Source: an uncultured Prevotella sp.
GTDB lineage: Bacteria; Bacteroidota; Bacteroidia; Bacteroidales; Bacteroidaceae
Length of the DNA: 64,000 nucleotides
Reading direction: 5' to 3'
NCBI GenBank assembly: GCA_900544825.1
Contig: UQWP01000002.1
Location: 1-64,000 of the forward strand
Shown: positions 1 through 6,533 of the stretch, piece by piece
How the letters are laid out: every line of letters starts with the position of its first letter
How positions within the stretch are numbered: position 1 is the stretch's first letter
Notes under the pieces: model-generated
What the model was told of the DNA's origin: nothing
Database searches by the model: none
The model's input: the letters and a program-made list of their open reading frames with translations, nothing else
Translations under genes and position numbers: made by a program

Positions 1-5
1 ACGCT

Positions 6-1481
6 TTGGCGGAACAGGCTGCTAAGAGCTTGCTTGCCGGGGATTGCAAATCCCCAGAACGCCTAGCGGGAGACTTTCAGGCTGGACGCCTGGCGGGGGA
101 CTTTATGGGGCAAATGGCAGGCTATGGTAATCATACAGTTCAAAGTTCAAATTTCAATGTTCAAAGTAGCAATGCCTCTTATCCGCCTCCACCTCCCATG
201 CCCAAGAAGCTGCCGAAGCTGGTGGAATTGCTCATCTCGAAGACGCCGGAGATCTATCAGCCGGCTGTGGCGCACGCCATTTTCCCTCCGCTGGCTACCC
301 ATCTCTGGAATACCAGATTCAGATATATCGACAATGTGGAGCACGAAGCCACCCTGATGACCTGCCTCCTTGCAGGTACAGGCGCAGGTAAAAGTTGTGT
401 ACAAATGCCGATTTCGATGATTATGGAGGATATCCGTAAGCGTGACCAGGAAAACCTGAAGCGTGAGAAGGAATGGAAAGAGGAAATGATGCGCAAGGGT
501 GCCAACAAGGATAAGCGCAAGAGACCCGATAATCTCATTATACAGGAGATAGATGCGGATATGACCAACCCTGCCTTCGTGATGCGTACGGCAGAAGCCA
601 AAGGCCACTTCCTCTATACTTCGCTCAACGAGATTGACCAGTTTGATGCCCTGAAAGGTATCGGCAACCAGCATTTCCGTATCATGTGCCTCGCCTTTGA
701 CCCGGGTAATCAATACGGACAAACGCGAGTGGGAACCCAAAGTGTCACCGAGCGAGTAACCGTCCGTTTCAACTGGAATGCCTCTACCACCATTCAGAAG
801 GGACAGCGTTATTTCTCCAAGGTGTTGACCGATGGTCCGCTGAGCCGAATCAATTTCTGTACCATCCCGGAAAGAGAAATCGGTGATAAGATTCCGGTGT
901 ATGGCACCTACGACGATCAGTTTCGCAAGGAGCTGAAGCCCTATATCGAGAACCTCTGTATGGCTACCGGCTTGATAGATTGCCCCGAGGCATACCGTCT
1001 GGCTGAGATCCTGAGCGATGAGAATGCGGATTTTTCGCAGGTTACGCAGAACAGAATCTACGAGAACTTCACGTTTCGTGCCAACGTGATAGCCTATCTG
1101 AAGGCTTGCGTGCTCTATGTTGCCAATGGCTGCAGATGGGAGCCGGAGATAGAGGATTTCATCCGCTGGAGTGAGCGTTACGACCTGTGGTGCAAGATGC
1201 GTTTCTTCGAGGAGGACATCCAGAAGGCGAACAATGCGGGCGAGCATTCCAACAAGCGTGGTCCTTCCAATCTCCTTCAGTCGCTGCCGGATACGTTTAC
1301 CGAGCAGCAGGTGGTGGAGGCTCGTGCAGCCCTGGGACTCTCGGAAGAGGGTACGGCGCATCTGCTTTCTACCTGGGTGTATAGAAAATACGTGAAACGT
1401 GGCAGCGAGAACTATCACAGTAACAGTTATCACAGTTTTACGAAGCTGAAATACAGATGTGATGGGCAGGATTTATCTTAA
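6..1481 (+). CDS. DUF3987-type P-loop ATPase/helicase-like protein, 5' end open at window edge
   Basis: The frame is open to the left edge, so the true start may lie outside; inside the window the first start is a TTG at 6, with in-frame ATGs at 105 and 198. A Walker A motif (AGTGAGKS) sits at residues 123-130, followed by a Lys/Glu-rich charged stretch. The body resembles the DUF3987 family found in Bacteroidota accessory loci beside VirE-like, DUF4248 and amidase genes (family knowledge, no search done). Residues about 8-60 are low complexity and are encoded by REP-like hairpins and a TTCAAAG repeat, so they are probably a linker or untranslated leader rather than folded domain. A DUF5675 gene follows after 31 bp. 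Biochemical role unknown. Confidence 0.6.
   Translation: MAEQAAKSLLAGDCKSPERLAGDFQAGRLAGDFMGQMAGYGNHTVQSSNFNVQSSNASYPPPPPMPKKLPKLVELLISKTPEIYQPAVAHAIFPPLATHLWNTRFRYIDNVEHEATLMTCLLAGTGAGKSCVQMPISMIMEDIRKRDQENLKREKEWKEEMMRKGANKDKRKRPDNLIIQEIDADMTNPAFVMRTAEAKGHFLYTSLNEIDQFDALKGIGNQHFRIMCLAFDPGNQYGQTRVGTQSVTERVTVRFNWNASTTIQKGQRYFSKVLTDGPLSRINFCTIPEREIGDKIPVYGTYDDQFRKELKPYIENLCMATGLIDCPEAYRLAEILSDENADFSQVTQNRIYENFTFRANVIAYLKACVLYVANGCRWEPEIEDFIRWSERYDLWCKMRFFEEDIQKANNAGEHSNKRGPSNLLQSLPDTFTEQQVVEARAALGLSEEGTAHLLSTWVYRKYVKRGSENYHSNSYHSFTKLKYRCDGQDLS
30..103 (+). repeat. REP-like hairpins inside the 5' part of the DUF3987 gene
   Basis: Positions 39-55 form a hairpin with 7-bp arms GGGGATT/AATCCCC and a 3-nt loop, followed two bases later by AACG. 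A second hairpin CAGGC/GCCTG lies at about 79-93 and is followed by GGGGGAC. The architecture matches the intergenic element at 27854, 32294, 43149 and 43891. Read in frame it encodes repeated LAGD peptides. Confidence 0.55.
139..168 (+). repeat. TTCAAAG dispersed repeat, copy 1 (inside coding frame)
   Basis: Repeated GTTCAAAGTTCAAA-type units preceded by TAATCATA, as in the copies at 31621, 36651 and 37908. Here it lies in the open frame and encodes a VQSSNFNVQSSN-like peptide, which argues that the authentic start may be downstream (ATG at 198) or that the element entered a linker. Confidence 0.5.
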
Positions 1482-1512
1482 TTTCTAAACTTTAATTTAA
1501 TTTGATTTACTT

Positions 1513-2073
1513 ATGGAAATTGTTTTAGAGCGTATAGCTAAGAAGAATACTTATACCATCGGCCGACTTTATCTGTTGGCTGATGGTGATGTGAAGCGCA
1601 AGGTGATTAGCGGTAAGACTGCCGGTGACAAGCGCAGTTTCGAACATAGTTTTGATTTGGAGAAGTTGTCTAAGGACAGCTACTTCTGTGATACCCTGGA
1701 GCCTACGTGGCGCAATCTGAAGGGTGTGGAGCTCCAGCCGGAGGAGGAGAATGCGCGCTTCAGTAGAGAGAGCGGCAAGGTGGCGAGAAAGATTCCGGGC
1801 CATACCGCCATTCCCGAGGGTTCGTATCGTGTGCTCATCACCCAATCGCCCCGATTCAAGAAGTGGTTGCCGTATGTGCAGGGTGTTCCTGGTTTCGAGG
1901 GCATCCGCATCCATGTCGGCAACTATCCCGACGACACCCAGGGCTGCATCCTGGTGGGCGAGAACAAGGTGAAGGGTATGGTGGTGAACTCCCGCATCTG
2001 GCTCCATCGTCTGATGAACCGTATTCAGGCGGCGGAGAATCAGGGAGAAGGTATCTGGATTACCGTCATCTAA
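1513..2073 (+). CDS. DUF5675 family protein
   Basis: A 186-residue protein with no signal peptide. The C-terminal half carries the conserved block IRIHVGNYPDD-TQGCILVG, with a His and a Cys spaced as expected for DUF5675. The H...GC arrangement recalls YkuD-type L,D-transpeptidase folds, but that link is only a resemblance. DUF5675 proteins commonly occur in phage-like or mobile Bacteroidota loci, often where an amidase would otherwise be found next to DUF3987 genes; the neighbour here fits. The start at 1513 is the only ATG close to the upstream stop (31 bp). The stop codon is followed within 10 bp by a 22-bp-period repeat array. Confidence 0.65.
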   Translation: MEIVLERIAKKNTYTIGRLYLLADGDVKRKVISGKTAGDKRSFEHSFDLEKLSKDSYFCDTLEPTWRNLKGVELQPEEENARFSRESGKVARKIPGHTAIPEGSYRVLITQSPRFKKWLPYVQGVPGFEGIRIHVGNYPDDTQGCILVGENKVKGMVVNSRIWLHRLMNRIQAAENQGEGIWITVI

Positions 2074-2082
2074 TGAAGGGAT

Positions 2083-2157
2083 AGTTTCATAGATATTCCT
2101 GGATAGTTTCATTCCTATCCCCTGAACAGTTTCATTGGTAGTCCGAAAGAGTTTCAT
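2083..2157. repeat. Four AGTTTCAT units at 22-23 bp spacing
   Basis: The octamer AGTTTCAT starts at 2083, 2105, 2128 and 2150, giving spacings of 22, 23 and 22 bp. The intervening 14-15 bp are not conserved except a TTGGTA extension in the last two units. It sits directly after the DUF5675 stop codon and shares its period with the arrays at 45.6-51.7 kb. Confidence 0.75.
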
Positions 2158-2249
2158 TGGTATGGCGGTAATCATATTTTTTAAGTTCATTTTCTATATA
2201 TTTTGACCTTGAAAAAAGCTTGGTTAGGTTGTAAAAATCGTTTAGGAGG

Positions 2250-2317
2250 GGGGTAATTTTGGCTTGATATATGCTGATAAATCAGTTTTTACCCCTATAT
2301 ATGGTAAAAATTACCCC
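2250..2317. other. AT-rich inverted repeats, no gene seen
   Basis: GGGGTAATTTT at 2250-2260 is mirrored by AAAATTACCCC at 2307-2317, and within it TTTTTACC/GGTAAAAA (2286-2310) can form an 8-bp hairpin. This lies in a 770-bp gene-free stretch between DUF5675 and rplM. It could be a terminator region or a protein-binding site; no ORF is convincing. Confidence 0.4.
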
Positions 2318-2345
2318 TAGGCAGATGTTTTTTGTTGTATCTTTA

Positions 2346-2450
2346 CAACAGAAAAATAAAACGGCGTTGTGAAACGCTTTCATCATCTTTTACTTATACA
2401 AGAATAGCAATGGGGTTTCGATAGGGGTATCGAAATCCCATTGTCATTTT
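2346..2450 (+). ncRNA. Candidate short structured transcript upstream of rplM
   Basis: A TATCTTTA box at about 2338-2345 resembles the Bacteroidota -7 element with one mismatch. It is followed by a small hairpin (GCGTT/AACGC) and then a long hairpin ending in a T-rich stretch at 2408-2450. This is a promoter-hairpin-terminator layout of about 100 nt with no ORF. It could equally be just a terminator region. Confidence 0.25.
2408..2450 (+). terminator. Strong hairpin, probable intrinsic terminator
   Basis: CAATGGG and TTTCGATA are mirrored by TATCGAAA and CCCATTG across a GGGG loop (2408-2443), with TTTTT following at 2446-2451. Confidence 0.65.
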
Positions 2451-2678
2451 TATGCCTGGTGTCTGAAAGCTTCTGCCCTTACAAGGCGTGTGGGGCTTAC
2501 TGCGAGCCTTACACCTTATTATATTATAGAAGAAGCTTGATTATATATTGGAGATGCTTGGGAAATGCAAAAAGGCGTAAAAACGGATGGAAATAACAAA
2601 ATGTGACAAACTAAGTTAAATAATTATAAAAGATAAGGACTACGGAGCGTAACTTACACATAATCAAATAAAAATGTG

Positions 2679-2686
2679 TAATTTTG
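2679..2686 (+). promoter_or_regulatory. -7 box (TAATTTTG) for the rplM operon
   Basis: A perfect TAnnTTTG match for the Bacteroidota primary sigma factor. No convincing TTTG is seen about 20 nt upstream. Transcription would begin near 2692, giving a leader of about 150 nt. Confidence 0.6.
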
Positions 2687-2691
2687 CAGTC

Positions 2692-2843
2692 CGATTATTT
2701 CGGGGATACACTTAGAGTCCCCTGGGTATGGTGTGTTAATAGCACATCCTGTGGCCGGGATTTGCGGTTAGTGAATCACCTATCCGAAATTAAGTGAGTA
2801 AAAAAGATTAAAACGTTTTTTAGTAGTAAATTTAAATTTTAAA
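2692..2843 (+). promoter_or_regulatory. Structured 5' leader of rplM (L13-bacteroidia-like autoregulatory RNA)
   Basis: About 150 nt separate the -7 box from the rplM start. The segment 2698-2790 is GC-richer than its surroundings and contains GGGGA...TCCCC and GTGTG...CACA pairing potential, plus TTTCGG...CCGAAA closing pairs (about 2698-2703 with 2784-2789). Bacteroidota rplM genes are known to carry a ribosomal-protein leader RNA here; assignment to that family is by position and shape only. Confidence 0.5.
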
Positions 2844-3305
2844 ATGGACACATTAAGTTTCAAGACTATCTCTGTTAATAAGGAGACAGCTAAGAAAGAG
2901 TGGGTTGTAATCGACGCAACAGACCAGGTAGTAGGTCGCCTTTGCTCAAAGGTAGCTAAGTTGCTTCGTGGTAAGTACAAGCCAACTTTCACTCCACACG
3001 TAGATTGTGGTGACAACGTAATCATTATCAACGCAGCTAAGGCTGTATTCTCTGGCAAGAAGGAGACTGATAAGGTTTACACACGTTACACTGGTTACCC
3101 TGGTGGTCAGCGCTTCAATACTCCAGCTGAGTTGCGCAAGCGTCCTGATGGAATGGACAAGATCCTCCGTCACGCAGTTAAGGGTATGTTGCCAAAGGGC
3201 CCTCTCGGTCGCTCTTTGATGGACAACCTCTTCATTTACGATGGCACAGAGCACAAGCATGAGGCTCAGCAGCCAAAGGCAATTGATATTAACCAGTATA
3301 AATAA
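2844..3305 (+). CDS. rplM: 50S ribosomal protein L13
   Basis: L13 of the large ribosomal subunit, 153 residues, slightly longer than the E. coli protein (142). Diagnostic stretches are WVVIDATDQVVGRL near residue 20, the GDNVIIINAAK block and VKGMLPKGPLGR near residue 112. It is an early assembly protein binding 23S rRNA. The start at 2844 follows an A/T-rich leader without a Shine-Dalgarno, as usual in this phylum. rpsI follows after 10 bp, the conserved rplM-rpsI operon. Codon use is strongly biased as expected for a highly expressed gene. Confidence 0.97.
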   Translation: MDTLSFKTISVNKETAKKEWVVIDATDQVVGRLCSKVAKLLRGKYKPTFTPHVDCGDNVIIINAAKAVFSGKKETDKVYTRYTGYPGGQRFNTPAELRKRPDGMDKILRHAVKGMLPKGPLGRSLMDNLFIYDGTEHKHEAQQPKAIDINQYK

Positions 3306-3315
3306 TTAAGGTAGA

Positions 3316-3702
3316 ATGGAAGTAATTAATGCAATTGGTCGCCGTAAGAGCGCTGTAGCTCGCGTATACCTCTCAGAGGGTACAGGTAAGATCACAATCA
3401 ACAAGAAAGATATTGAGACATATTTCCCATCAGCAATCCTTCGCTATGTAGTAAAGCAGCCATTGCAGTTGCTCGAGGCTGAGGGTAAGTATGATATTAA
3501 GGCAAACCTCGACGGTGGTGGTTTCACCGGTCAGAGCCAGGCACTCCGCCTCGCTATCGCTCGCGCTCTCGTTAAGATCGACGCTAACGATAAGAAGGCA
3601 TTGAAGGATGCTGGCTTCATGACACGTGACTCACGTGCTGTAGAGCGTAAGAAGCCAGGTCAGCCAAAGGCTCGTCGTCGCTTCCAGTTCAGCAAGCGTT
3701 AA
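3316..3702 (+). CDS. rpsI: 30S ribosomal protein S9
   Basis: S9 of the small subunit, 128 residues, the usual length. The N-terminal IGRRKSAVARVYL motif, the GGGFTGQSQALRLAIARAL core and the basic C-terminal tail RRRFQFSKR, which reaches the ribosomal P site, are all present. It is second gene of the rplM-rpsI operon, with a 10-bp gap suggesting translational coupling. No terminator is evident before the rpsB leader 157 bp downstream, so read-through into rpsB is possible. Confidence 0.97.
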   Translation: MEVINAIGRRKSAVARVYLSEGTGKITINKKDIETYFPSAILRYVVKQPLQLLEAEGKYDIKANLDGGGFTGQSQALRLAIARALVKIDANDKKALKDAGFMTRDSRAVERKKPGQPKARRRFQFSKR

Positions 3703-3719
3703 TCTTATACATATATTTT

Positions 3720-3859
3720 ATTATATATTCAGATTATTATAGCTGAGCTAAAAAGTTTAGTATCTAAATCGGTGAGATTCCATTAATCGGGGACTACTCA
3801 TCGACTGATTCTAGCTAGAATTCAAAAGAAAGTAAACAACATTTAAACAAGAAAAGACA
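3720..3859 (+). promoter_or_regulatory. rpsB leader with pairing potential
   Basis: The 157-bp gap between rpsI and rpsB contains a perfect palindrome ATTCTAGCTAGAAT (3808-3821) and blocks that can pair (AATCGGTGAG with CTCATCGACTGATT, imperfect). A ribosomal-protein leader for S2 is plausible, but no recognised family is claimed. No clear TAnnTTTG box is seen. Confidence 0.3.
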
Positions 3860-4630
3860 ATGTCAAGAACAAATTTTGACCAGTTACTTCAGGCAGGTTG
3901 CCACTTCGGACACCTCCGTCGCAAGTGGAATCCAGCAATGGCTCCTTACATCTTCATGGAGCGTAACGGTATTCATATTATCGACCTCAACAAGACTGTT
4001 GCTAAGGTTGACGAGGCTGCTGAGGCCCTCAAGGAAATCGCCAAGACAGGTAAGAAGATCCTGTTTGTCGCTACTAAAAAACAAGCTAAGGATGCAGTTG
4101 CCGAGAAGGCAGCTTCTATCAATATGCCATACGTAAACGAGCGTTGGGCTGGTGGTATGCTTACCAACTTCCCTACAATCCGTAAGGCAGTTAAGAAAAT
4201 GACAAACATCGACAAGCTGTTGAACGATGGTACATTCTCTAACCTTTCAAAGCGCGAGTTGCTGCAGATCAGCCGCCAGCGTGCTAAGTTGGAGAAGAAC
4301 CTCGGTTCTATCGCTGACTTGACACGTCTCCCAAGCGCACTCTTCGTAGTTGACGTCATGAAGGAGCACATCGCCGTTAAGGAGGCTAACCGTCTTGGTA
4401 TCCCTGTGTTCGGTATCGTTGATACCAACTCAGATCCAAAGAATATCGACTACGTTATCCCAGCTAACGATGACGCTAAGGACTCAGTAGAGGCTATCCT
4501 CTCTGCAGTTTGCGGTGCTATCGCTGAGGGTCTTGAGGAGCGTAAGGCTGAGAAGGCTGACGACAAGGCTGCTGCAGAGCAGAAGGATCAGCCTAAGAAG
4601 AAGGCTGCTCGCAAGGACGAGGCTGAGTAA
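3860..4630 (+). CDS. rpsB: 30S ribosomal protein S2
   Basis: S2, 256 residues. Family blocks include LLQAGCHFGHLRRKWNPAM at residues 8-26, FVATKKQAKDAV, the ERWAGGMLTNFPTIR block and the FGIVDTNSDP block. The last 25 residues are a Lys/Ala/Glu-rich tail, common in Bacteroidota S2. S2 sits at the 30S head-body junction and is required for S1 binding. It pairs with tsf downstream, the universal rpsB-tsf order, but a terminator-like hairpin separates the two, so tsf may be expressed partly by read-through. Confidence 0.97.
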   Translation: MSRTNFDQLLQAGCHFGHLRRKWNPAMAPYIFMERNGIHIIDLNKTVAKVDEAAEALKEIAKTGKKILFVATKKQAKDAVAEKAASINMPYVNERWAGGMLTNFPTIRKAVKKMTNIDKLLNDGTFSNLSKRELLQISRQRAKLEKNLGSIADLTRLPSALFVVDVMKEHIAVKEANRLGIPVFGIVDTNSDPKNIDYVIPANDDAKDSVEAILSAVCGAIAEGLEERKAEKADDKAAAEQKDQPKKKAARKDEAE

Positions 4631-4652
4631 TTAGGCAAACAAAAATATACTG

Positions 4653-4695
4653 GAGCCATTGATTCTGTTTTATGATTCGATGGCTTTAGTTCTTT
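4653..4695 (+). terminator. Hairpin with T-run between rpsB and tsf
   Basis: GAGCCATTGA (4653-4662) can pair with TCGATGGCTT (4677-4686) over 10 positions including two G-U pairs, followed by TTCTTTTC. It probably attenuates tsf relative to rpsB. Confidence 0.6.
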
Positions 4696-4739
4696 TCAAG
4701 CAAAGATTATTATTAACTTTTTAATATTAGAAAAATATT

Positions 4740-5735
4740 ATGGCTGTTTCAATTGAAGATATCAAGAAACTTCGCGCTATGACTGGTGCTGGTCTTGCTG
4801 ACGTTAAGAAGGCACTCACAGAGGCTGAAGGTGATTTCGATAAGGCAAAGGAGTTGCTCCGTGAGCGTGGTCTCGCTATCGCTGCTAAGCGTTCTGACCG
4901 TGAGACTTCTAACGGTTGCGTTCTCGTTAAGAAGGTTAACGATTTCGCTGCTATCATCGCTCTGAAGTGTGAGACTGACTTCGTAGCTAACGGTGCTGAC
5001 TTCATCAAGTTGACATCTGACATCCTCGATGCTGCTATCGCTGCAAAGGCTCATACTCTCGACGAGGTAAAGGCTTTGAAGGTTGGCGAGTCTGATGCTC
5101 AGGCTGCTGTTACACAGCGTTCTGGTATCACCGGTGAGAAGATGGAGCTCGACGGCTACTGCGTTCTCGAGGGTGAGAACATCGAGGTTTACGACCACAT
5201 GAACAAGCACACTCTGTGTACTATGGTTCAGCTCAACGAGAACAACGAGGAGGCTGGTCACAAGGTTGCTATGCAGGTAGCTGCTATGCGCCCTGTAGCT
5301 CTCGACGAGTCTTCTGTTTCTGAGGAGACAAAGAAGACTGAGCTCGAGGTTGCTGTTGCCAAGACTAAGGAGGAGCTCGTAGAGAAGGCAGTGAACGCTG
5401 CTTTGAAGAAGGCTGGCATCAACCCAGCTCACGTTGACTCTGAGGATCACATCGAGAGCAACACCAAGAAGGGTTGGTTGACTCCTGAGCAGGCTGAGGA
5501 GGCTCGCAACATCAAGAAGACTGTAGGTGAGGAGAAGGCTGCTTCTTTGAACCCAACTATGATCCAGAACATCGCTAACGGTCGTCTGGCTAAGTTCTTC
5601 AAGGAGAACTGCCTCGTTGACCAGGAGTTCCAGTTCGGTGATGGTGACAAGCAGACTGTTGCTCAGTACCTCGCTTCTCAGAGCAAGGATCTCAAGATCG
5701 TTGCTTACCAGCGCTTTACTCTTGCTGCTGAGTAA
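4740..5735 (+). CDS. tsf: Elongation factor Ts
   Basis: EF-Ts, nucleotide exchange factor of EF-Tu, 331 residues (typical for Bacteroidota; E. coli 283). The UBA-like N terminus reads IKKLRAMTGAGLADVKKAL, and the exchange motif CETDFVANG contains the TDFV residues that contact EF-Tu. The C-terminal dimerisation region is present. Codon use is extremely biased, for instance GCT and GTT in runs, as for a highly expressed gene. The start at 4740 directly follows an A/T-rich leader. A strong terminator follows the stop. Confidence 0.97.
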   Translation: MAVSIEDIKKLRAMTGAGLADVKKALTEAEGDFDKAKELLRERGLAIAAKRSDRETSNGCVLVKKVNDFAAIIALKCETDFVANGADFIKLTSDILDAAIAAKAHTLDEVKALKVGESDAQAAVTQRSGITGEKMELDGYCVLEGENIEVYDHMNKHTLCTMVQLNENNEEAGHKVAMQVAAMRPVALDESSVSEETKKTELEVAVAKTKEELVEKAVNAALKKAGINPAHVDSEDHIESNTKKGWLTPEQAEEARNIKKTVGEEKAASLNPTMIQNIANGRLAKFFKENCLVDQEFQFGDGDKQTVAQYLASQSKDLKIVAYQRFTLAAE

Positions 5736-5787
5736 TCATTACTCGAAAGCAAGCATTAATTTGACTTATAGTTAAATTAGAATATCC

Positions 5788-5838
5788 GGGAGTTATGGAG
5801 TTAAAGCTTAGCTTTGCTTCTAACTCCCCTTTCTTTTT
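5788..5838 (+). terminator. Intrinsic terminator after tsf
   Basis: GGGAGTTA (5788-5795) pairs with TAACTCCC (5821-5828), with an inner AAGCTTAGCTT segment, followed by a TTTCTTTTTT tract. Confidence 0.75.
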
Positions 5839-5859
5839 TATATATACATTTTTGGGATT

Positions 5860-6477
5860 ATGAAGATATTTGCTATCGGTATGAACTATACCGAACACAA
5901 TAAATCGCTGCATGGTACGTTATCTAAACCAGAGCGTCCTGTTATTTTTACCAAGGCAGATTCTGCGCTGCTCAACAACGGCAAGCCTTTCTTCATTCCG
6001 GATCATCTGGGAAGAATAGAGTATGAGACCGAGCTGGTGGTGCGTATCTGCAAGTTGGGAAAGACCATTCCGCAGCGTTTTGCCCACCGCTATTATGATG
6101 CGGTGACCGTGGGCATCGACTTTACCGCCCGCGAGATGCAGAAGAAGCTGAGAGAGGCGGGTCAGCCATGGGAACTTGCCAAGGGATTCGACGGTTCTGC
6201 CGCCATCGGAGAATGGGTGGATATCCAGAAGTTCCGTGACATCCAGGCTATCCACTTCCATCTCAACATCAACGGCGAGAATGTGCAGGAAGGCTGTTCG
6301 AGCGATATGCTCTACAAGGTGGATGAAATCATCTCCTACATCAGCCAGTATTTTACGCTCAAGACAGGAGACCTGCTCTATACGGGTTGTCCTACAGGAT
6401 GCGGTCCGGTGAAGATCGACGACCATCTGGAGGGCTATCTCGAAGATAGAAAGGTTCTCGACTTTATGTGTAAATAA
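5860..6477 (+). CDS. Fumarylacetoacetate hydrolase (FAH) family protein
   Basis: A 205-residue single-domain FAH-fold enzyme (YcgM-like length). The metal-site blocks IEYETELVVRI, with acidic residues near 52-56, and GIDFTAREMQ are visible, as are GFDGSAAIGEW and the TGDLLYTGCPTGCGPV block near residue 170. Members hydrolyse or decarboxylate beta-diketo acids such as acylpyruvates or oxaloacetate; the substrate cannot be read from sequence. It is cytoplasmic, with no signal peptide. It starts 22 bp after the tsf terminator and is 56 bp ahead of porU in the same direction; a functional link with T9SS is not expected. Confidence 0.8.
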   Translation: MKIFAIGMNYTEHNKSLHGTLSKPERPVIFTKADSALLNNGKPFFIPDHLGRIEYETELVVRICKLGKTIPQRFAHRYYDAVTVGIDFTAREMQKKLREAGQPWELAKGFDGSAAIGEWVDIQKFRDIQAIHFHLNINGENVQEGCSSDMLYKVDEIISYISQYFTLKTGDLLYTGCPTGCGPVKIDDHLEGYLEDRKVLDFMCK

Positions 6478-6533
6478 AACCCGGCTGTGGCAACCTGATC
6501 CGTGCCACGGTCCAGCAAAGATAGAAAGAATAT

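Noticed and set aside
147..1433. Long minus-strand reading frame of 428 codons opposite the DUF3987 gene
   Set aside because: It is antisense to a gene with a clear Walker A motif and shows no domain of its own.
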